Origin: Botryosphaeria dothidea
Lineage: Eukaryota; Ascomycota; Dothideomycetes; Botryosphaeriales; Botryosphaeriaceae
Direction: 5' to 3'
Assembly: GCA_011503125.2 (NCBI GenBank)
Contig: WWBZ02000033.1
Location: forward strand, 2,294,001-2,358,000
DNA length: 64,000 nt
Shown: piece by piece, positions 1-10,519 of the stretch
How the letters are laid out: every line of letters starts with the position of its first letter
Numbering within the stretch: the first letter of the stretch is position 1
Notes under the pieces: model-generated
The model's database searches: none
Seen by the model: the letters and a program-made list of their open reading frames with translations, nothing else
Told to the model about the DNA's origin: nothing
Program-made: the position numbers and the translations under genes

Positions 1-702
1 AAAGTGTTTCCGGGCTATATGAGTTTAATCATGCGGTAAACGGGAAGGCGCTGGCTATGATGACTACTGAAATGACCATTTTTTTTTTGTATGACTGTTA
101 GCGTGTTCGGTTTCCAGATTGCTGCCACTTTTCTTGAATCTTCGAAAAGTTACGTCCGCTAAAACTACTAGGTACTCCAGAACGGAAACCTTGTCATCAC
201 TGCAGGAATCCCATCGCCTTAAGTGATTGCGCCAACACAGTAACCGTTGACTAGAGTTTCCGGATCATTTAGTTCTGCAAGCCGATGAGACAAAAGACAT
301 GGATCCTTATTAAGTGGCCTGTGCGACGGGACGGACCGCCATCCCCGTCACTTACCTAAAGGGGTTCATATCGCTGGGCACTTCCTCGTTCTTTGAACTA
401 AAGTCAGAGCAAAGGCAGAAGATCAAAATGCCTTATCAAGAACTGTGTATGTGAGGTGTAAGACGGCCGGATCCAGCGCGGGTTCTAGAAGGGGCAGGGA
501 AGGAGAAAAGTGTTCAACACGAGCAACGATCCCTGCTCAGATCCCCCCTCCTATTGGCCGCATTTGCTCCAAACCCACCTCCCCACTCGAGGCGGTGTAT
601 ACGTACAGCGTGGTGGCTTCTCCTTAAACACCTTTTGTTTGTGCTGAGGACTGATTAACAGACAGCACATAACATGTTCAACAAAGATTGTGCGACCCCA
701 CC
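1..702. other. Upstream region of the NLR-type gene, no gene seen
   Basis: No supportable gene. The only ORF is 60 codons with no recognisable content. An inverted CCAAT box (ATTGG) lies near 553-557. An out-of-frame ATG at about 674 precedes the chosen start of the next gene and would act as a short upstream ORF if it is in the mRNA. Confidence 0.5.
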
Positions 703-3700
703 ATGGCACCCAAATTGAGGAAAAGAATTCGAAACAAGCTCTTCGCGCCGTGCAGGTCGCGCTCTGACGCATCGAGCAACCAGCCGGCCCGCATCAGTCA
801 GCCACAGGCGCAGCGCCAGGCATCCCCTATCCCTGAGGAGGCCTTCCCTACGCCAGCCACTGCTAAGCCGTGGAAGTCGAATCTTGCGGGTTCGGAATAC
901 TCGCAGTCAATCAGGGCACCGCTGAGAGTGGTGAATCCTTCTTCTTCCACGTATTCCGTCGACACGGACCTGCCCCCGACGTCCGCCGTCTCGGAGAAGC
1001 CGCCAAGGTCGGCAGCGTTTGAGAACAAGGCTTCAGTCACCGCGACCACCCGGGCGGCTCCGACAGAATCGAATGGCCAAAATGCATCCGTACGAAATCC
1101 TCAACCACCTGCTATCCAAGGCCTTGTTGCGGCATCTCCGGATCCTGACGAACTTTCGACAACAGCTCCCGACCACCGAAACCCCCTGGACGATCCGACT
1201 AGTACAACCAAATCTTCACAGCCTAAGGCACGACTCGACGCGCTCAGATCGCACCCAGTAGACTCGCCCTTCGCAGGCACCTTCCCCGACGGCATTGCAT
1301 CTACTACCGCCCAAGCTCTCCAAGCTGCCGCCGAGTCAGTCGAGGAGCTGAGGGCGGCGCTGGAGCTGGATCCCGCCGGCATTGACGACTCGACCTCGCA
1401 GAAGCCGCCCTCTAACCATATCGACGACGACTCGACTTCCACGTATTCCAAAGCCCCGTCGGAGCCGTCTTCCTTTGTTTCTGTTCCTCTTACCGTTGGA
1501 GACGCGAATACTGTCCCATGTCAGCCGGACTCGCCCTTCACTCACAGCCCCCCTCAAGATGTTTCTCTCGATGCTCCCAGTCTCGCTCCCGAATCCGACC
1601 AGAAGGTGGTTTCGTCTACACAGGAAAAGGAGGACCCACCAAAAGTTACCGCGACGGTTGACGATTCCGCTTCTTCCTATTCTCGGACGACGGGAGAACC
1701 GTCGCACCAGGATGATGTTGCTCACGATGACTTGACTTCCGTGGACCAAGCCCTTATTGACGCTCAGCTGATGCGGGAAATCGAACAGCACCTATCTCCG
1801 TCCTTTTCTTCGTCGGCCGACTCGAAAAGGAATTTGCAAACCGCTCCCGAACCTTTATCAGAATCTGCGCCCATGGTTACTGAGAAGCCCGTCACGACAG
1901 GCCCGACCTTGGAACCTGCTCCCGCAATCTCCGATGACTTCCTCGCTGGCCCATTTCACATTGAAACCCCAGTCCCGACGTTCTTTGCCGAGTTGACTCT
2001 ACGGCCAGCCCCGCAGCCCATGAAGGCCTTCACCATCGAGAACCCAGGTCTCGAGGATGATGCTGCCTGCCCGGCCTTGCAACCAGCTGTCACCGACGAT
2101 GAACTGCGTTCTACCACGCCCGCCAGCATCAGGAGTTCCATTGCGGATGAGGATCTTCCGGGGTTGCAAGTCCCAGGTGATAGCAGCTCTCGTTATGATA
2201 GCGCCGCCGGGGAGGATGAGGGCTCTCCTGACGTTACCAAGTCGCCGGAAGATAAGAACTCTTTGCACGTCCAGTCTCCTACACAGCATCCACAGGAAAC
2301 GGAATCTCCAGATGACAAGATTTCCCCAAGCAATGAGCCTCAATTGGATACCGAAGCACCTCCGGAAGAAATGACCTCTGCGGACGACAACAGCTCAGAA
2401 TCCTCGTCCCTGAACGGGCCGACCCTGGTCGAAATAGTTGAGCGCGAAGTGGAGGAAGCTGCAGAACCTCAATCAGTCATCGAGGGTAAAGACGAGGAAC
2501 TACCGTCCCCCGAGCCGGCTCCCGCTCAAACGCCAACCCTGCCACCAGCTGATTTCTCGGCACTTGAGACCATCAAAGAGGAAGAGAGCCCCGTGCAACA
2601 ACCAGAAGAACCCACCGCAACGACAGCTCCTACCGGGCCCTTCTCCTCAGTCTTCTCCTCCGACACTTACACCACATGGGAAATCAACGGCGGCCTCCTT
2701 GCCATCCGCGGCGCTCCCGGTGCCGGGAAGTCAACGCTCATCACCCGCATCGGAGAGGCTTTCCTGAACCAAGTGGCGGACGGCGAGAGCCAAGACAGTA
2801 TCGCCTCGTACACCTTCCACGGCGTTGCAGAGCAGATGGATGCTCGCAACAACACCAAGAGCGGGAAGGTAGTGACGGCGATGCTGCACGCGCTCGTGCA
2901 CCAGCTGATGCAGGGGCGCGGCGAGCTCGCCGAGGCGTACAGCCACGCCGAGGAGCGCGGCTGGGACCTGTCGGACACGGAGCTGCAGGATATCCTGCTC
3001 AAGCATGTGCGGGCAAAGTACCATACCAAAGACGGCAAGGAGAAGAGGAAGCTGTGGGTCTTCATCGACGCTGTCGACGAAGTTGGCGAGAACGCTGCGA
3101 GAGAGATCTTCGACTTCTTTGCACGGCTGTCTGCGCCGAGAACGAGCCATGGAGGTCTCTCGCCGGTCAATGTGTGTCTGGCCTGCCGGAGCGGTTCCTC
3201 GCCGCTTCAGGACACTGGACACAAGTTGCTGCAACTCAACGCCGAAGACTTCAACGGAGACGACCTGACCGCGTACCTCGACAGCGAACTCACTCATCTC
3301 CTGGCTCACCTGAGCGCGGAAGATGCGGAGAAAGCTAGCCAGGTCATCCAGCAGCGCGCGCAAGGCGTCTTCCTCTGGGTGATCCTGGCCGTCGACCTCA
3401 TCCGCCGGAGCTCCCAGGCCACCTCGCTCGAGGACGTGCTCCAACAAATCTCGAGCGCCCCGACAGACCTCGAGGAAGTGTACCAGCAGCGCATCGCCAG
3501 CATCCCAGAGTCCGAGCGCACCCGCTGCGCCCGCCTCCTCCAATGGGTCTGCTTCGCCACGCGGCCACTGACACTGCGCGAGCTCCGCGTCGCCCTCGTG
3601 CTGGACCCGTCGCGCGCAGAGATCAAGTCGCTCCAAGACTTGCGCTCCGCCCGCGACTACATCCCCAGCGACACGGCCATGGCGGCCACCATCCCCGAGC

Positions 3701-5307
3701 TCACCCGCGGCCTCCTGCACGCCAACCCGGACACGGCCACCGTCGCGCCGCTCCACGAGTCCATCAAGAGCTTCCTCGCCGCCCGCGGCATCGACCTGCT
3801 CTGCAACCAGCCCCAGGGCACCGCCGCGCGCACCACCGACGTCCACATCTCGCGCGCCTGCCTCGCCTACATCGCCTTCCCCGAGTACCACCAACGACCC
3901 AAGGCGCCCGGCCCGCCCCCGCCGCTCGCCTCCTACGTGACCGCGTGCTGGCACCTCCACGCCGAGCTCGCCGAGCGGCGCGGCGCGCAGCAGGGCGACC
4001 TGCTCGACACGCTGCACTCGCCGGCCGGCTCGCTCAACTTCCGCATGTGGTGGCGGCACTACGCGCGCATGAGCTCGCAAGCGCACCCCGTCGCCGAGGA
4101 GGAGGAGGAAGTCATCGACGATCGCCTCACCGAGCTGCTCGTCCACCACACCGCCTCGCCCCCGACCGTCTTCGACCTCGCCGCGGCGTGCGGCCTGTGC
4201 AGCACCATCGGCGCCGCGCTGGCCGCCATCAGCGAGACGCTGGCCGCGTCGCCGGGCATGTCGGCCGCCGAGAAGGAGGCCAGCGGCATGACGGACGCGA
4301 CCGAGCGCACGCTGCTGCACTGGGCCGCCTTCTCGGGCGACGCGCGCGTCGTCGCCTTCTTCCTCGCGCGCGGCGACGTCGGCGTCGCCGCCGTCGACCG
4401 CCGCCGCCAGACGGCGCTGCACATCGCCGTCATCCAGGGTCACGCCGAGACCGCCGCGATGCTGCTGGCCAGCCCCGGCTGCGTGGTCGACGCGCGCGAC
4501 GAGGACGGCCGCGCGCCGCTGCACTACGCGGCGCTGCTGGGTGAGGTGCGCCTGGTGCGGCTGCTGCTGGGCGCGGGCGCGGACGTGAATGTGCGGGACG
4601 CGCTGGGCCGGACGCCGCTGTTTGCGCCGTGCAGGGCCGGCGACGCCGGCGTGGTGGGCGCGCTGCTCGAGAGGGCGGATGCGAATGTGAATGCGCGGGA
4701 TGAGATGGGCCGGACGGTGCTGCACACGGCGGTGGCGCAGCGGAAGAGGGGCGTTGTGGGGAAGTTGTTGGAGAGGAGTGATTTGGACGTCAATGCGAGG
4801 GATCGGGCGGGGTGGACGGCGCTGATGTTGGCGGTGAGGATGACGGACGTGGGCATCGTCGAGGCGTTGATGGGGAGGGGGGATTTGGACGTCAATGCGA
4901 AGAGGGACGGCTTGGGCTTCGTCGGCCCGCTGCTGACGGCCGTGGGGATGGGAAACGAAGCGTTGGTGAGGGTGCTGCTGCGGAGGGGGGACCTGGATGT
5001 TAATGCGAGGGGGGAGCTCTGGCGGACGCCGCTTCTGCTTGCGGTGGGAAAGGGGGATGTGGAGGTGGTGAGGCTGTTGCTGGAGAGGATGGATTTGGAC
5101 GTCAACGCTCGGGATGTGGACGGCTGCACGGCGTTGATGGATGCCATCTCCGCAGGGAACGAGGCCATCGTGGAGATGCTGCTGGGGAGGGCCGATGCCG
5201 ATGTTTATGGGAAGGGTGTCTCTGGATTTGTCTTGCTGTCTATGGCGGAGGAAAGTGGGAATGAGGCTGTCGTGAGGCTTATGCGGGAAAGATACCACAA
5301 CTGTTAG
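703..5307 (+). CDS. NACHT-ankyrin repeat protein (fungal NLR-like)
   Basis: Single-exon gene of 1534 aa. I start at ATG 703, which has a CCACC context; the frame is open further upstream but has no better ATG. Residues 1 to about 650 are low in complexity, rich in Ser, Thr, Pro, Asp and Glu, and look disordered. A NACHT-type NTPase follows: P-loop GAPGAGKST at about 670-678 and Walker B LWVFIDAVDEV near 784-794, then a helical region to about 1150. From about 1200 to the end there are roughly nine or ten ankyrin repeats, many sharing a D-L-D-V-N-A-R segment. Fungal proteins of this design are intracellular sensors linked to non-self recognition and regulated cell death. No known effector domain (HeLo, Goodbye, PNP, patatin) is recognisable at the N-terminus, so an upstream exon may be missing or the disordered region replaces it. 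GC is very high in the 3' half. The family is clear; the role is inferred. Confidence 0.85.
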   Translation: MAPKLRKRIRNKLFAPCRSRSDASSNQPARISQPQAQRQASPIPEEAFPTPATAKPWKSNLAGSEYSQSIRAPLRVVNPSSSTYSVDTDLPPTSAVSEKPPRSAAFENKASVTATTRAAPTESNGQNASVRNPQPPAIQGLVAASPDPDELSTTAPDHRNPLDDPTSTTKSSQPKARLDALRSHPVDSPFAGTFPDGIASTTAQALQAAAESVEELRAALELDPAGIDDSTSQKPPSNHIDDDSTSTYSKAPSEPSSFVSVPLTVGDANTVPCQPDSPFTHSPPQDVSLDAPSLAPESDQKVVSSTQEKEDPPKVTATVDDSASSYSRTTGEPSHQDDVAHDDLTSVDQALIDAQLMREIEQHLSPSFSSSADSKRNLQTAPEPLSESAPMVTEKPVTTGPTLEPAPAISDDFLAGPFHIETPVPTFFAELTLRPAPQPMKAFTIENPGLEDDAACPALQPAVTDDELRSTTPASIRSSIADEDLPGLQVPGDSSSRYDSAAGEDEGSPDVTKSPEDKNSLHVQSPTQHPQETESPDDKISPSNEPQLDTEAPPEEMTSADDNSSESSSLNGPTLVEIVEREVEEAAEPQSVIEGKDEELPSPEPAPAQTPTLPPADFSALETIKEEESPVQQPEEPTATTAPTGPFSSVFSSDTYTTWEINGGLLAIRGAPGAGKSTLITRIGEAFLNQVADGESQDSIASYTFHGVAEQMDARNNTKSGKVVTAMLHALVHQLMQGRGELAEAYSHAEERGWDLSDTELQDILLKHVRAKYHTKDGKEKRKLWVFIDAVDEVGENAAREIFDFFARLSAPRTSHGGLSPVNVCLACRSGSSPLQDTGHKLLQLNAEDFNGDDLTAYLDSELTHLLAHLSAEDAEKASQVIQQRAQGVFLWVILAVDLIRRSSQATSLEDVLQQISSAPTDLEEVYQQRIASIPESERTRCARLLQWVCFATRPLTLRELRVALVLDPSRAEIKSLQDLRSARDYIPSDTAMAATIPELTRGLLHANPDTATVAPLHESIKSFLAARGIDLLCNQPQGTAARTTDVHISRACLAYIAFPEYHQRPKAPGPPPPLASYVTACWHLHAELAERRGAQQGDLLDTLHSPAGSLNFRMWWRHYARMSSQAHPVAEEEEEVIDDRLTELLVHHTASPPTVFDLAAACGLCSTIGAALAAISETLAASPGMSAAEKEASGMTDATERTLLHWAAFSGDARVVAFFLARGDVGVAAVDRRRQTALHIAVIQGHAETAAMLLASPGCVVDARDEDGRAPLHYAALLGEVRLVRLLLGAGADVNVRDALGRTPLFAPCRAGDAGVVGALLERADANVNARDEMGRTVLHTAVAQRKRGVVGKLLERSDLDVNARDRAGWTALMLAVRMTDVGIVEALMGRGDLDVNAKRDGLGFVGPLLTAVGMGNEALVRVLLRRGDLDVNARGELWRTPLLLAVGKGDVEVVRLLLERMDLDVNARDVDGCTALMDAISAGNEAIVEMLLGRADADVYGKGVSGFVLLSMAEESGNEAVVRLMRERYHNC

Positions 5308-5602
5308 CGCGGAGGTAGGCTGTTTTTTGCTTTCATTCCTGGGCGTTTCTGGTATAGATCGGTTGAGATAAGTTTTTTTTTTTTGTTTTTCTTTGCTTGC
5401 GGAATTACTGATGGCGAACTTGATCGTGTTTGTATACCTCTGTGGGCTCCGTCCCGAGTGTTCCAGTGAGATGAACGTATGGAGAAATAACATAATGCTT
5501 TTGCAAAAGAGTGGCTTTGGGGTTGTGATACAATTACAAACGCGAACCTTTCCACCGAGCTTCTGTCATTGTCAATCGTGTGTGGTAGTGACCTCCGAGA
5601 AT

Positions 5603-7765
5603 TCAAGGAGGATGAACCGAGATGTTTGTGGAGACATCGAAACCGAAGCGAATTGTTTCAGTATCCTCGCCAGTAGTCGTTCCTCTGGTGCTGCTGGTAC
5701 CTTGAGGATTCCGGTATATTCCAAAGGCGTATTTGTCCTCGTCCAAGTGCAGTCGAGCTTTCATTTGACGGCGATTCTCGACCTCGATGGTCGAGTCCCC
5801 TCTCCTCTTAATCTTGGTGTTGAAAGCTCTTTTGTGAATGACCTCGCTATTGCAACACCAAGAGAGTAGATCTCCGATGCTTCCATAGCTGTGTAGCAGC
5901 CGTTGCTCTTCATCGGGCCTGGCAAGATATATTAGAAGCAGCTCCATCAGGAGGAATGCAATCGTTTTGCAAATTATAGGGTAGACGTAGACGACGATTT
6001 CGCCTTCCTGATCGTCGGACGCATATGCCAGACTGACCGATCCGGCGACGATGATTGGAAGAAATCTCTGGACCAAAGCCATCACGGACACGAATGCTAG
6101 CTTGTGATAACGCTTCTGGAGTGCAACGTAGGACACCAGGAGAGGAGGAAGCGACGGATATTCCAGAAGGAGGCTTTCGTCGGGCGATTGCGGTTTCTCC
6201 GGCCGCATGCCGAGGAAGGGTCGTGTTTGACGGTGGTAGAGGTCAGCCTCTTCCCAAAACAGCGTGAAGAACTCAGCAGCAAATGATGGAATGAACTGGA
6301 AGACAAACACCCAAAGGAGCGGCGACAATGGCAGTGAGAATCCGTCCTTGAAATCCCGCGAACCTACGATCAGCAGAGCAAGGAAGCAACCACCCAGAAT
6401 TATGGACAAAGAAGTCCATATGCCCATCGAGACTGGTCTGAAAATCCAATGCGTGTAACTGTAGCTCATATCTAGATTAACTAATCAGTGGTTGTTTTAA
6501 TTTGGCATTTGAAGTGGTTTGGATGACTTTGGTACTGCATACCTGGTGTTTGGTTTTCGGATGCATGCGGCGTTCTGGGTATTTCTGGGCAAGTGGCTAG
6601 ATGATCATGAAATTAGTCCAAAGCCACGAGAAAGTGTTCCTTTGGAAAAACTTACGATCACGGGCGAAACCGTGCCAATACTCTTCAGATTCAGCTACAA
6701 TTATGCGCCAGTAACCGAGTCGGTAAACCGGTTCGGAAAATAATTTGGCTGCCTTATCTGCATCGACGGTGTCGAGTCCTTTGAAATCTCCCAAGCAGTC
6801 GGAATGATAGAATAGAGCCATCTGGTCTGCAATAGAAACCGGGTCCCATCTGAGACCTGTCGTCCAATTCCAGGTGCGAATCAAGAGAGCTAATGAGAAG
6901 AGAACAAGAAGAAAGTAGATGCTCAGAAGGGGATACAGATATTCCCTTGCGACCCAGGTCTCCCAACCTGAATCAAAGTAGTCACTTGTGTTCAAGAAGG
7001 AGGACTTGAGCGGTAGAACGTTACCGCATAAGATAAAAACGACCAATCCAAAGTTCAGCAAGGCATCTCCACTCCGTAGCTGGTCTCTGAAAGACAGAAA
7101 CGGGAAATAATAGCCCATAAGGCTGTTTCTTACCGTTTCTTTTTGTTCTTGTCTTTGATCCGGGCCGTGCACCCAATTTCTCGCGCATTTGGCGCAAGGA
7201 GTCAAGCGGGAGAGACTCGTGAAGGTGGCCTTGAATAATCCATTCGTCACAGTTCCCACGACGGCTGGAAGTATCCGGACGGTGAACCATCCGAAGATAT
7301 ACTTGTTGACTCGAGATAGCCGTACCAAAAGAGAAGGATGAGACAGACGATGCAAATAAGGTAGAAGAGGATGACAAAGATGAGAAACCACGGCTGGAGG
7401 GCGGGAGGCTTGGAGTCAAGCGGTGGTAGACGAAGTTGGTCGCGTTCCTGCTCGCTGATTGGATGCAGAGTGACCTGCCGCTGCCTTCAACCAAGTCAGA
7501 ATGTGTCGAGAAAAAGGACAACGATCACAATGCAACAGAAGAAATTCGAAGTCATGGGTTTCAAGGACTCACTGCTCTGAGAATCTTTCCTAGTTCCGTT
7601 CTCATTTTCTGAGGCTATGTTGCGCTCGGATAACTCATGCGAGTCTCTAAAGGTTTCTCGGCTGGGACCATGCGTTCTACCGGCCATTTCTGACGTCTCT
7701 GGTATTCGAATCGAAGGTAGTCGGGAGCATCTGTTGGCTGATGGAGTGCGGAGAGATGGCCACAT
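5603..7765 (-). CDS. DUF3433-family polytopic membrane protein, 5' part probably frameshifted
   Basis: The C-terminal exon (5603-6471) and the middle exon (6656 to about 7310) join cleanly across a 184-bp intron (6472-6655; GTAAGT donor, CTAG acceptor). They encode about ten hydrophobic segments and typical DUF3433 signatures: W-D-P-V-S-I-A-D-Q-M-A-L-F, Y-R-L-G-Y-W, and in the second half D-L-Y-H-R-Q followed by S-L-L-L-E-Y. The family is fungal and includes Neurospora SPRAY-type proteins; its biochemical activity is unknown. The first TM segment (about 7320-7390, LIFVILFYLICIVCLILLFW) and the likely start (ATG 7765) lie in a different frame from the middle exon, with no room for a normal intron between them. 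I also could not phase an intron at 7470-7560. The gene may be a pseudogene, may contain a sequencing indel, or may use splice sites I have not found. Confidence 0.6.
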
Positions 7766-8931
7766 CAGAATTTAAGGTATTTCGTTCTCCGATGTGAGGC
7801 TGAAGATTGTTATCATAGCTGAGCATCAGCCCCGGTCTTTTGCTGCATGTACACGTAACCGCAAACTGTACATACCGAATAAGTAGCATTGGCGCCCAAT
7901 GGTACAAATTATCGGCGTCCCTGAGTACCAGCTGCTCAGGCAGCCTTCCTCGATGTGGCACATGGGAGGCTGCATGCTAAGATGAAGAGGCAGTCTTGTA
8001 CCAAATGGTCGTGGAAGATGGTCTGCTTCAAGCTCTAAGATGCAAAAAATATATATACGTGCCGATCGGTCTTTGCCTCGTTGAACATCCCTCCATGTAA
8101 GCCGGTAATTGAAAGCAGACCGTAGAAAGCTTTTCGACCTGACGGACTTACAGGAGCCGCAGCGAGGCCGAAGTGAATACCTTTTCCAAGACTGTGACAG
8201 AAGATTCACCTGCGACGATGTAAGTCACTAATCACAAGAAGGGCGGGCATTTGTCCTACCTTGGATAAAGCCATGCATAATGTTGCTTAGCGGGGCGTCC
8301 ATGTGGGTTCTGTAGGGGGTGTTGCAGCCGACGGTTAGCGGTGACCGCTTTCAGCTCACACAACTCCGTTGGCGGTCGAAGCATTCGTCAGGACGCAGAT
8401 GTTCAGAGAAAGCGATGATATATACGTCCGGATGAGTGCTTCGACTTACCAGATAGTAGATTTTTTATTCTGGCGTTCTATGGGACTATCGCATTTGACA
8501 CTGACCGTCGGCCGCAGCACTCTGTACGGCTGGAGGCTTTGGGACCCTGGGTATCTCTTAAACAGGTCTCGGGAGAGGATCCGCGGTCTTAACGAAGTCC
8601 GCCTTGCAGATGATCGTCTGTAACCATAGATTTTGAGGCTGAGGGTTTCGGAAACATACATACCTCATTCTAGGGGCTGAACGGGTATTCGGAATCTTCG
8701 AGAGGTACTGTCGCGCCCAACAATGCAAAAGCAAAAAACGTGACCGAACAGGTCTTTCCATTTCCGTCCCTGCAGCGGATCCACCGGGGTATACTGTTAA
8801 TGCTCACCCAAGGAGAAAACAAAAAAAGAAAAACAACCCAGGCAGCCATCATAACGCCATCGCGATGCTTTTACAATTAGCCTGTGATCATCCAACACAT
8901 GCTCATTTCCGACCAAATCCCGAAAAAAAAA
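7766..8931. other. Gene-poor stretch between the DUF3433 gene and the Tho3-like gene
   Basis: Apart from the MITE described separately (8315-8524), I see no gene. ORFs up to 127 codons occur on the minus strand (7826-8209) but have no recognisable content or start context. Near 8880-8945 the DNA becomes A-rich, consistent with the 3' end of the Tho3-like gene. Confidence 0.5.
8315..8524. mobile_element. Palindromic TA-flanked MITE-like element, copy 1
   Basis: A 210-bp non-coding element that is close to one long inverted repeat. The outer left arm (from 8315, GTGTTGCAGCCGACGGT) is the reverse complement, with a few mismatches, of the right arm (ACCGTCGGCCGCAGCAC, ending at 8524). The inner arms 8377-8395 and 8425-8443 pair again (CGAAGCATTCGTCAGGACG against its complement, three mismatches). 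TA dinucleotides lie directly outside both ends (8313-8314 and 8525-8526), as expected for a Tc1/mariner-type target duplication. A diverged copy lies at 43428-43619. It has no ORF of its own, so it must have been moved in trans, if it was mobile. Confidence 0.65.
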
Positions 8932-10020
8932 TCAAAAACGCTCCGTGCCGCCAACGATCTTTAAACCGGTTGAATCAGAATACGCCAACACGTAGCGACT
9001 AGGATGCCACTGAACACACGGCGTCGGGCTCGGTGTTTCGACCTTGTGGACGCACTCGCCCGACTCGACGTATGCGATCTCCATGCCCGTGCCCTCGTCG
9101 GAACCGCCGACCACGTAGCATCCATCGAAGGAGAAGCTGAGGCTGCGAACGGGGCCGGTCATGTTGGTCAGGGTGCGCTGGCAGATCCAGTCACGGGTGT
9201 CCCATAGAGTAATGAGGGCGTCGGAGCCGCCGATGGCGAGGTATTCGGCGGTGGGGGAGAAGTCGACGGAGTAGCAGGAAGAGGTGTGGGCGTTGAGGAC
9301 GTGGAGAATGTTCTATCTTGAGTATTAGAAAAGGTCGCGCTACGGGAAGAATAAGAAGAGAACACACCATTGAGGGGTAGTCGACGATCTTCACCTGGCC
9401 TTCGCCGGTCGTGAGAAAGAGCTCCTGGCCGGTCCACGAGAAGGCTGTCTGGTTTGTTTGCACGGTCTGGCGGTGGTTTGGAAGCGCGGTGAAGGTCGAA
9501 CGTGAGATAGGTACGAGAACATCATCCTAGAAGAACCGACATATTAACGGCCCATTGCATCAACTCGTAATATAACTGTCGGTGCAATGCGTACCTTTCT
9601 CCCCACAACAAGCTCACTTCCATCAGGTCTCCAGGCTAATGTAAAAGCATCTCCACCAACCTCGACCTTCCCAACGGCATTCTTGCTCCTCACATCCCAA
9701 AATCTGACTGTTCCATCGGCGCTGCAGCTGGCAAGCTCAGCTTCGCGGGTGGGGTTCCATGCGACACGCTCGACGGGGCCGGTATGACCGCGCAACTCGG
9801 TCGAATTCTTGACCTGGGGCTTCTCTGGGTTCCAGACGCGGAGGCCACGGTCGGAGCTGCCGGTTGCAATCAGAGTGCCGAGTGGGTTCCAATCAATGGT
9901 GCGCAGATTGCGCGACTGCGAGCTGCGCGAGTTGTCTGAATAGGCCTGAGTCTTGCGCTTCGAAAACGCCGACGAGAACTTGGCCTTCGTCAGGACGCTC
10001 TCGCGTGTAGGACCGACCAT
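8932..10020 (-). CDS. THO complex subunit Tho3/TEX1-like WD40 protein
   Basis: Three exons, 9595-10020, 9368-9526 and 8932-9312, with introns of 68 and 55 bp, giving 321 aa. WD40 repeats fill the protein, with W-D-like ends such as GLRVWNPEK, TVRFWDVRS and LITLWDTRD. The N-terminus (SAFSKRKTQAYSDNSRSSQ, then N-L-R-T-I-D-W-N) resembles fungal TEX1/THOC3. THO couples transcription to mRNA export and limits R-loops in the nucleus. I chose ATG 10020 (CCACC context). An in-frame ATG at 10197 would add 59 residues of low similarity, giving 380 aa. Members of the WD40 superfamily look alike, so the Tho3 assignment rests on the N-terminus, the length and the repeat wording. Confidence 0.78.
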
Positions 10021-10197
10021 GGTGGATGCACAGTGTGGGCCGGGATCGCAATGGCGGGAGACGAAGGTTGTCGCAGTTGGCGGGTCAGAAAGTTGGAAGG
10101 TCGAGGCGAGCAGAGACACATTGAAGGTCGGAGCGCTCGCGCTTCGAGATAAAACGCTTCGGTAACACCTCGGCGAATCGGAGCTTGCATCGCTCAT

Positions 10198-10519
10198 GTG
10201 TACCGCTTATCTGCATTTTGATGAGGTCTGGACTGGCTCTGCCAGCTGCCTGTCGCTCGGAAGAGTTCCTAAAAACCTTGTCCAAACTTTCTACTACGTG
10301 TCCCGTAAATAACAGGCAATACATTGGAAGCTCAGGTCATCTTGTCCGGTGCTTCAATTCAGATTATATACTTGTGTTACTTGATGCTATGTGGAAGCTG
10401 CTGAGTTAGCATACCTCTGAGTATTTTGTTCCTGTTCCTGTTGTAATCAAGGATGTCCTGATTCGACTGTTTCGTGTTTTTCAGAAGCGCCGAGCGATCG
10501 TCCAGGCCAATCGTCCATG
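10198..10519. other. Intergenic region between two minus-strand genes
   Basis: About 320 bases containing the 3' flank of the Fyv6-like gene and the upstream region of the Tho3-like gene. No conserved motif or gene is visible. Confidence 0.4.

Noticed and set aside
3543..4544. 333-codon plus-strand ORF in another frame
   Set aside because: Shadow of the NLR-type gene, extremely Arg/Ala/Pro-rich with no domain.
2731..5493. 920-codon minus-strand ORF opposite the NLR-type gene
   Set aside because: It arises from the GC-rich codon use of the plus-strand gene, is dominated by His, Gln, Arg and Pro-type compositions and has no domain. The plus strand carries NACHT and ankyrin motifs.
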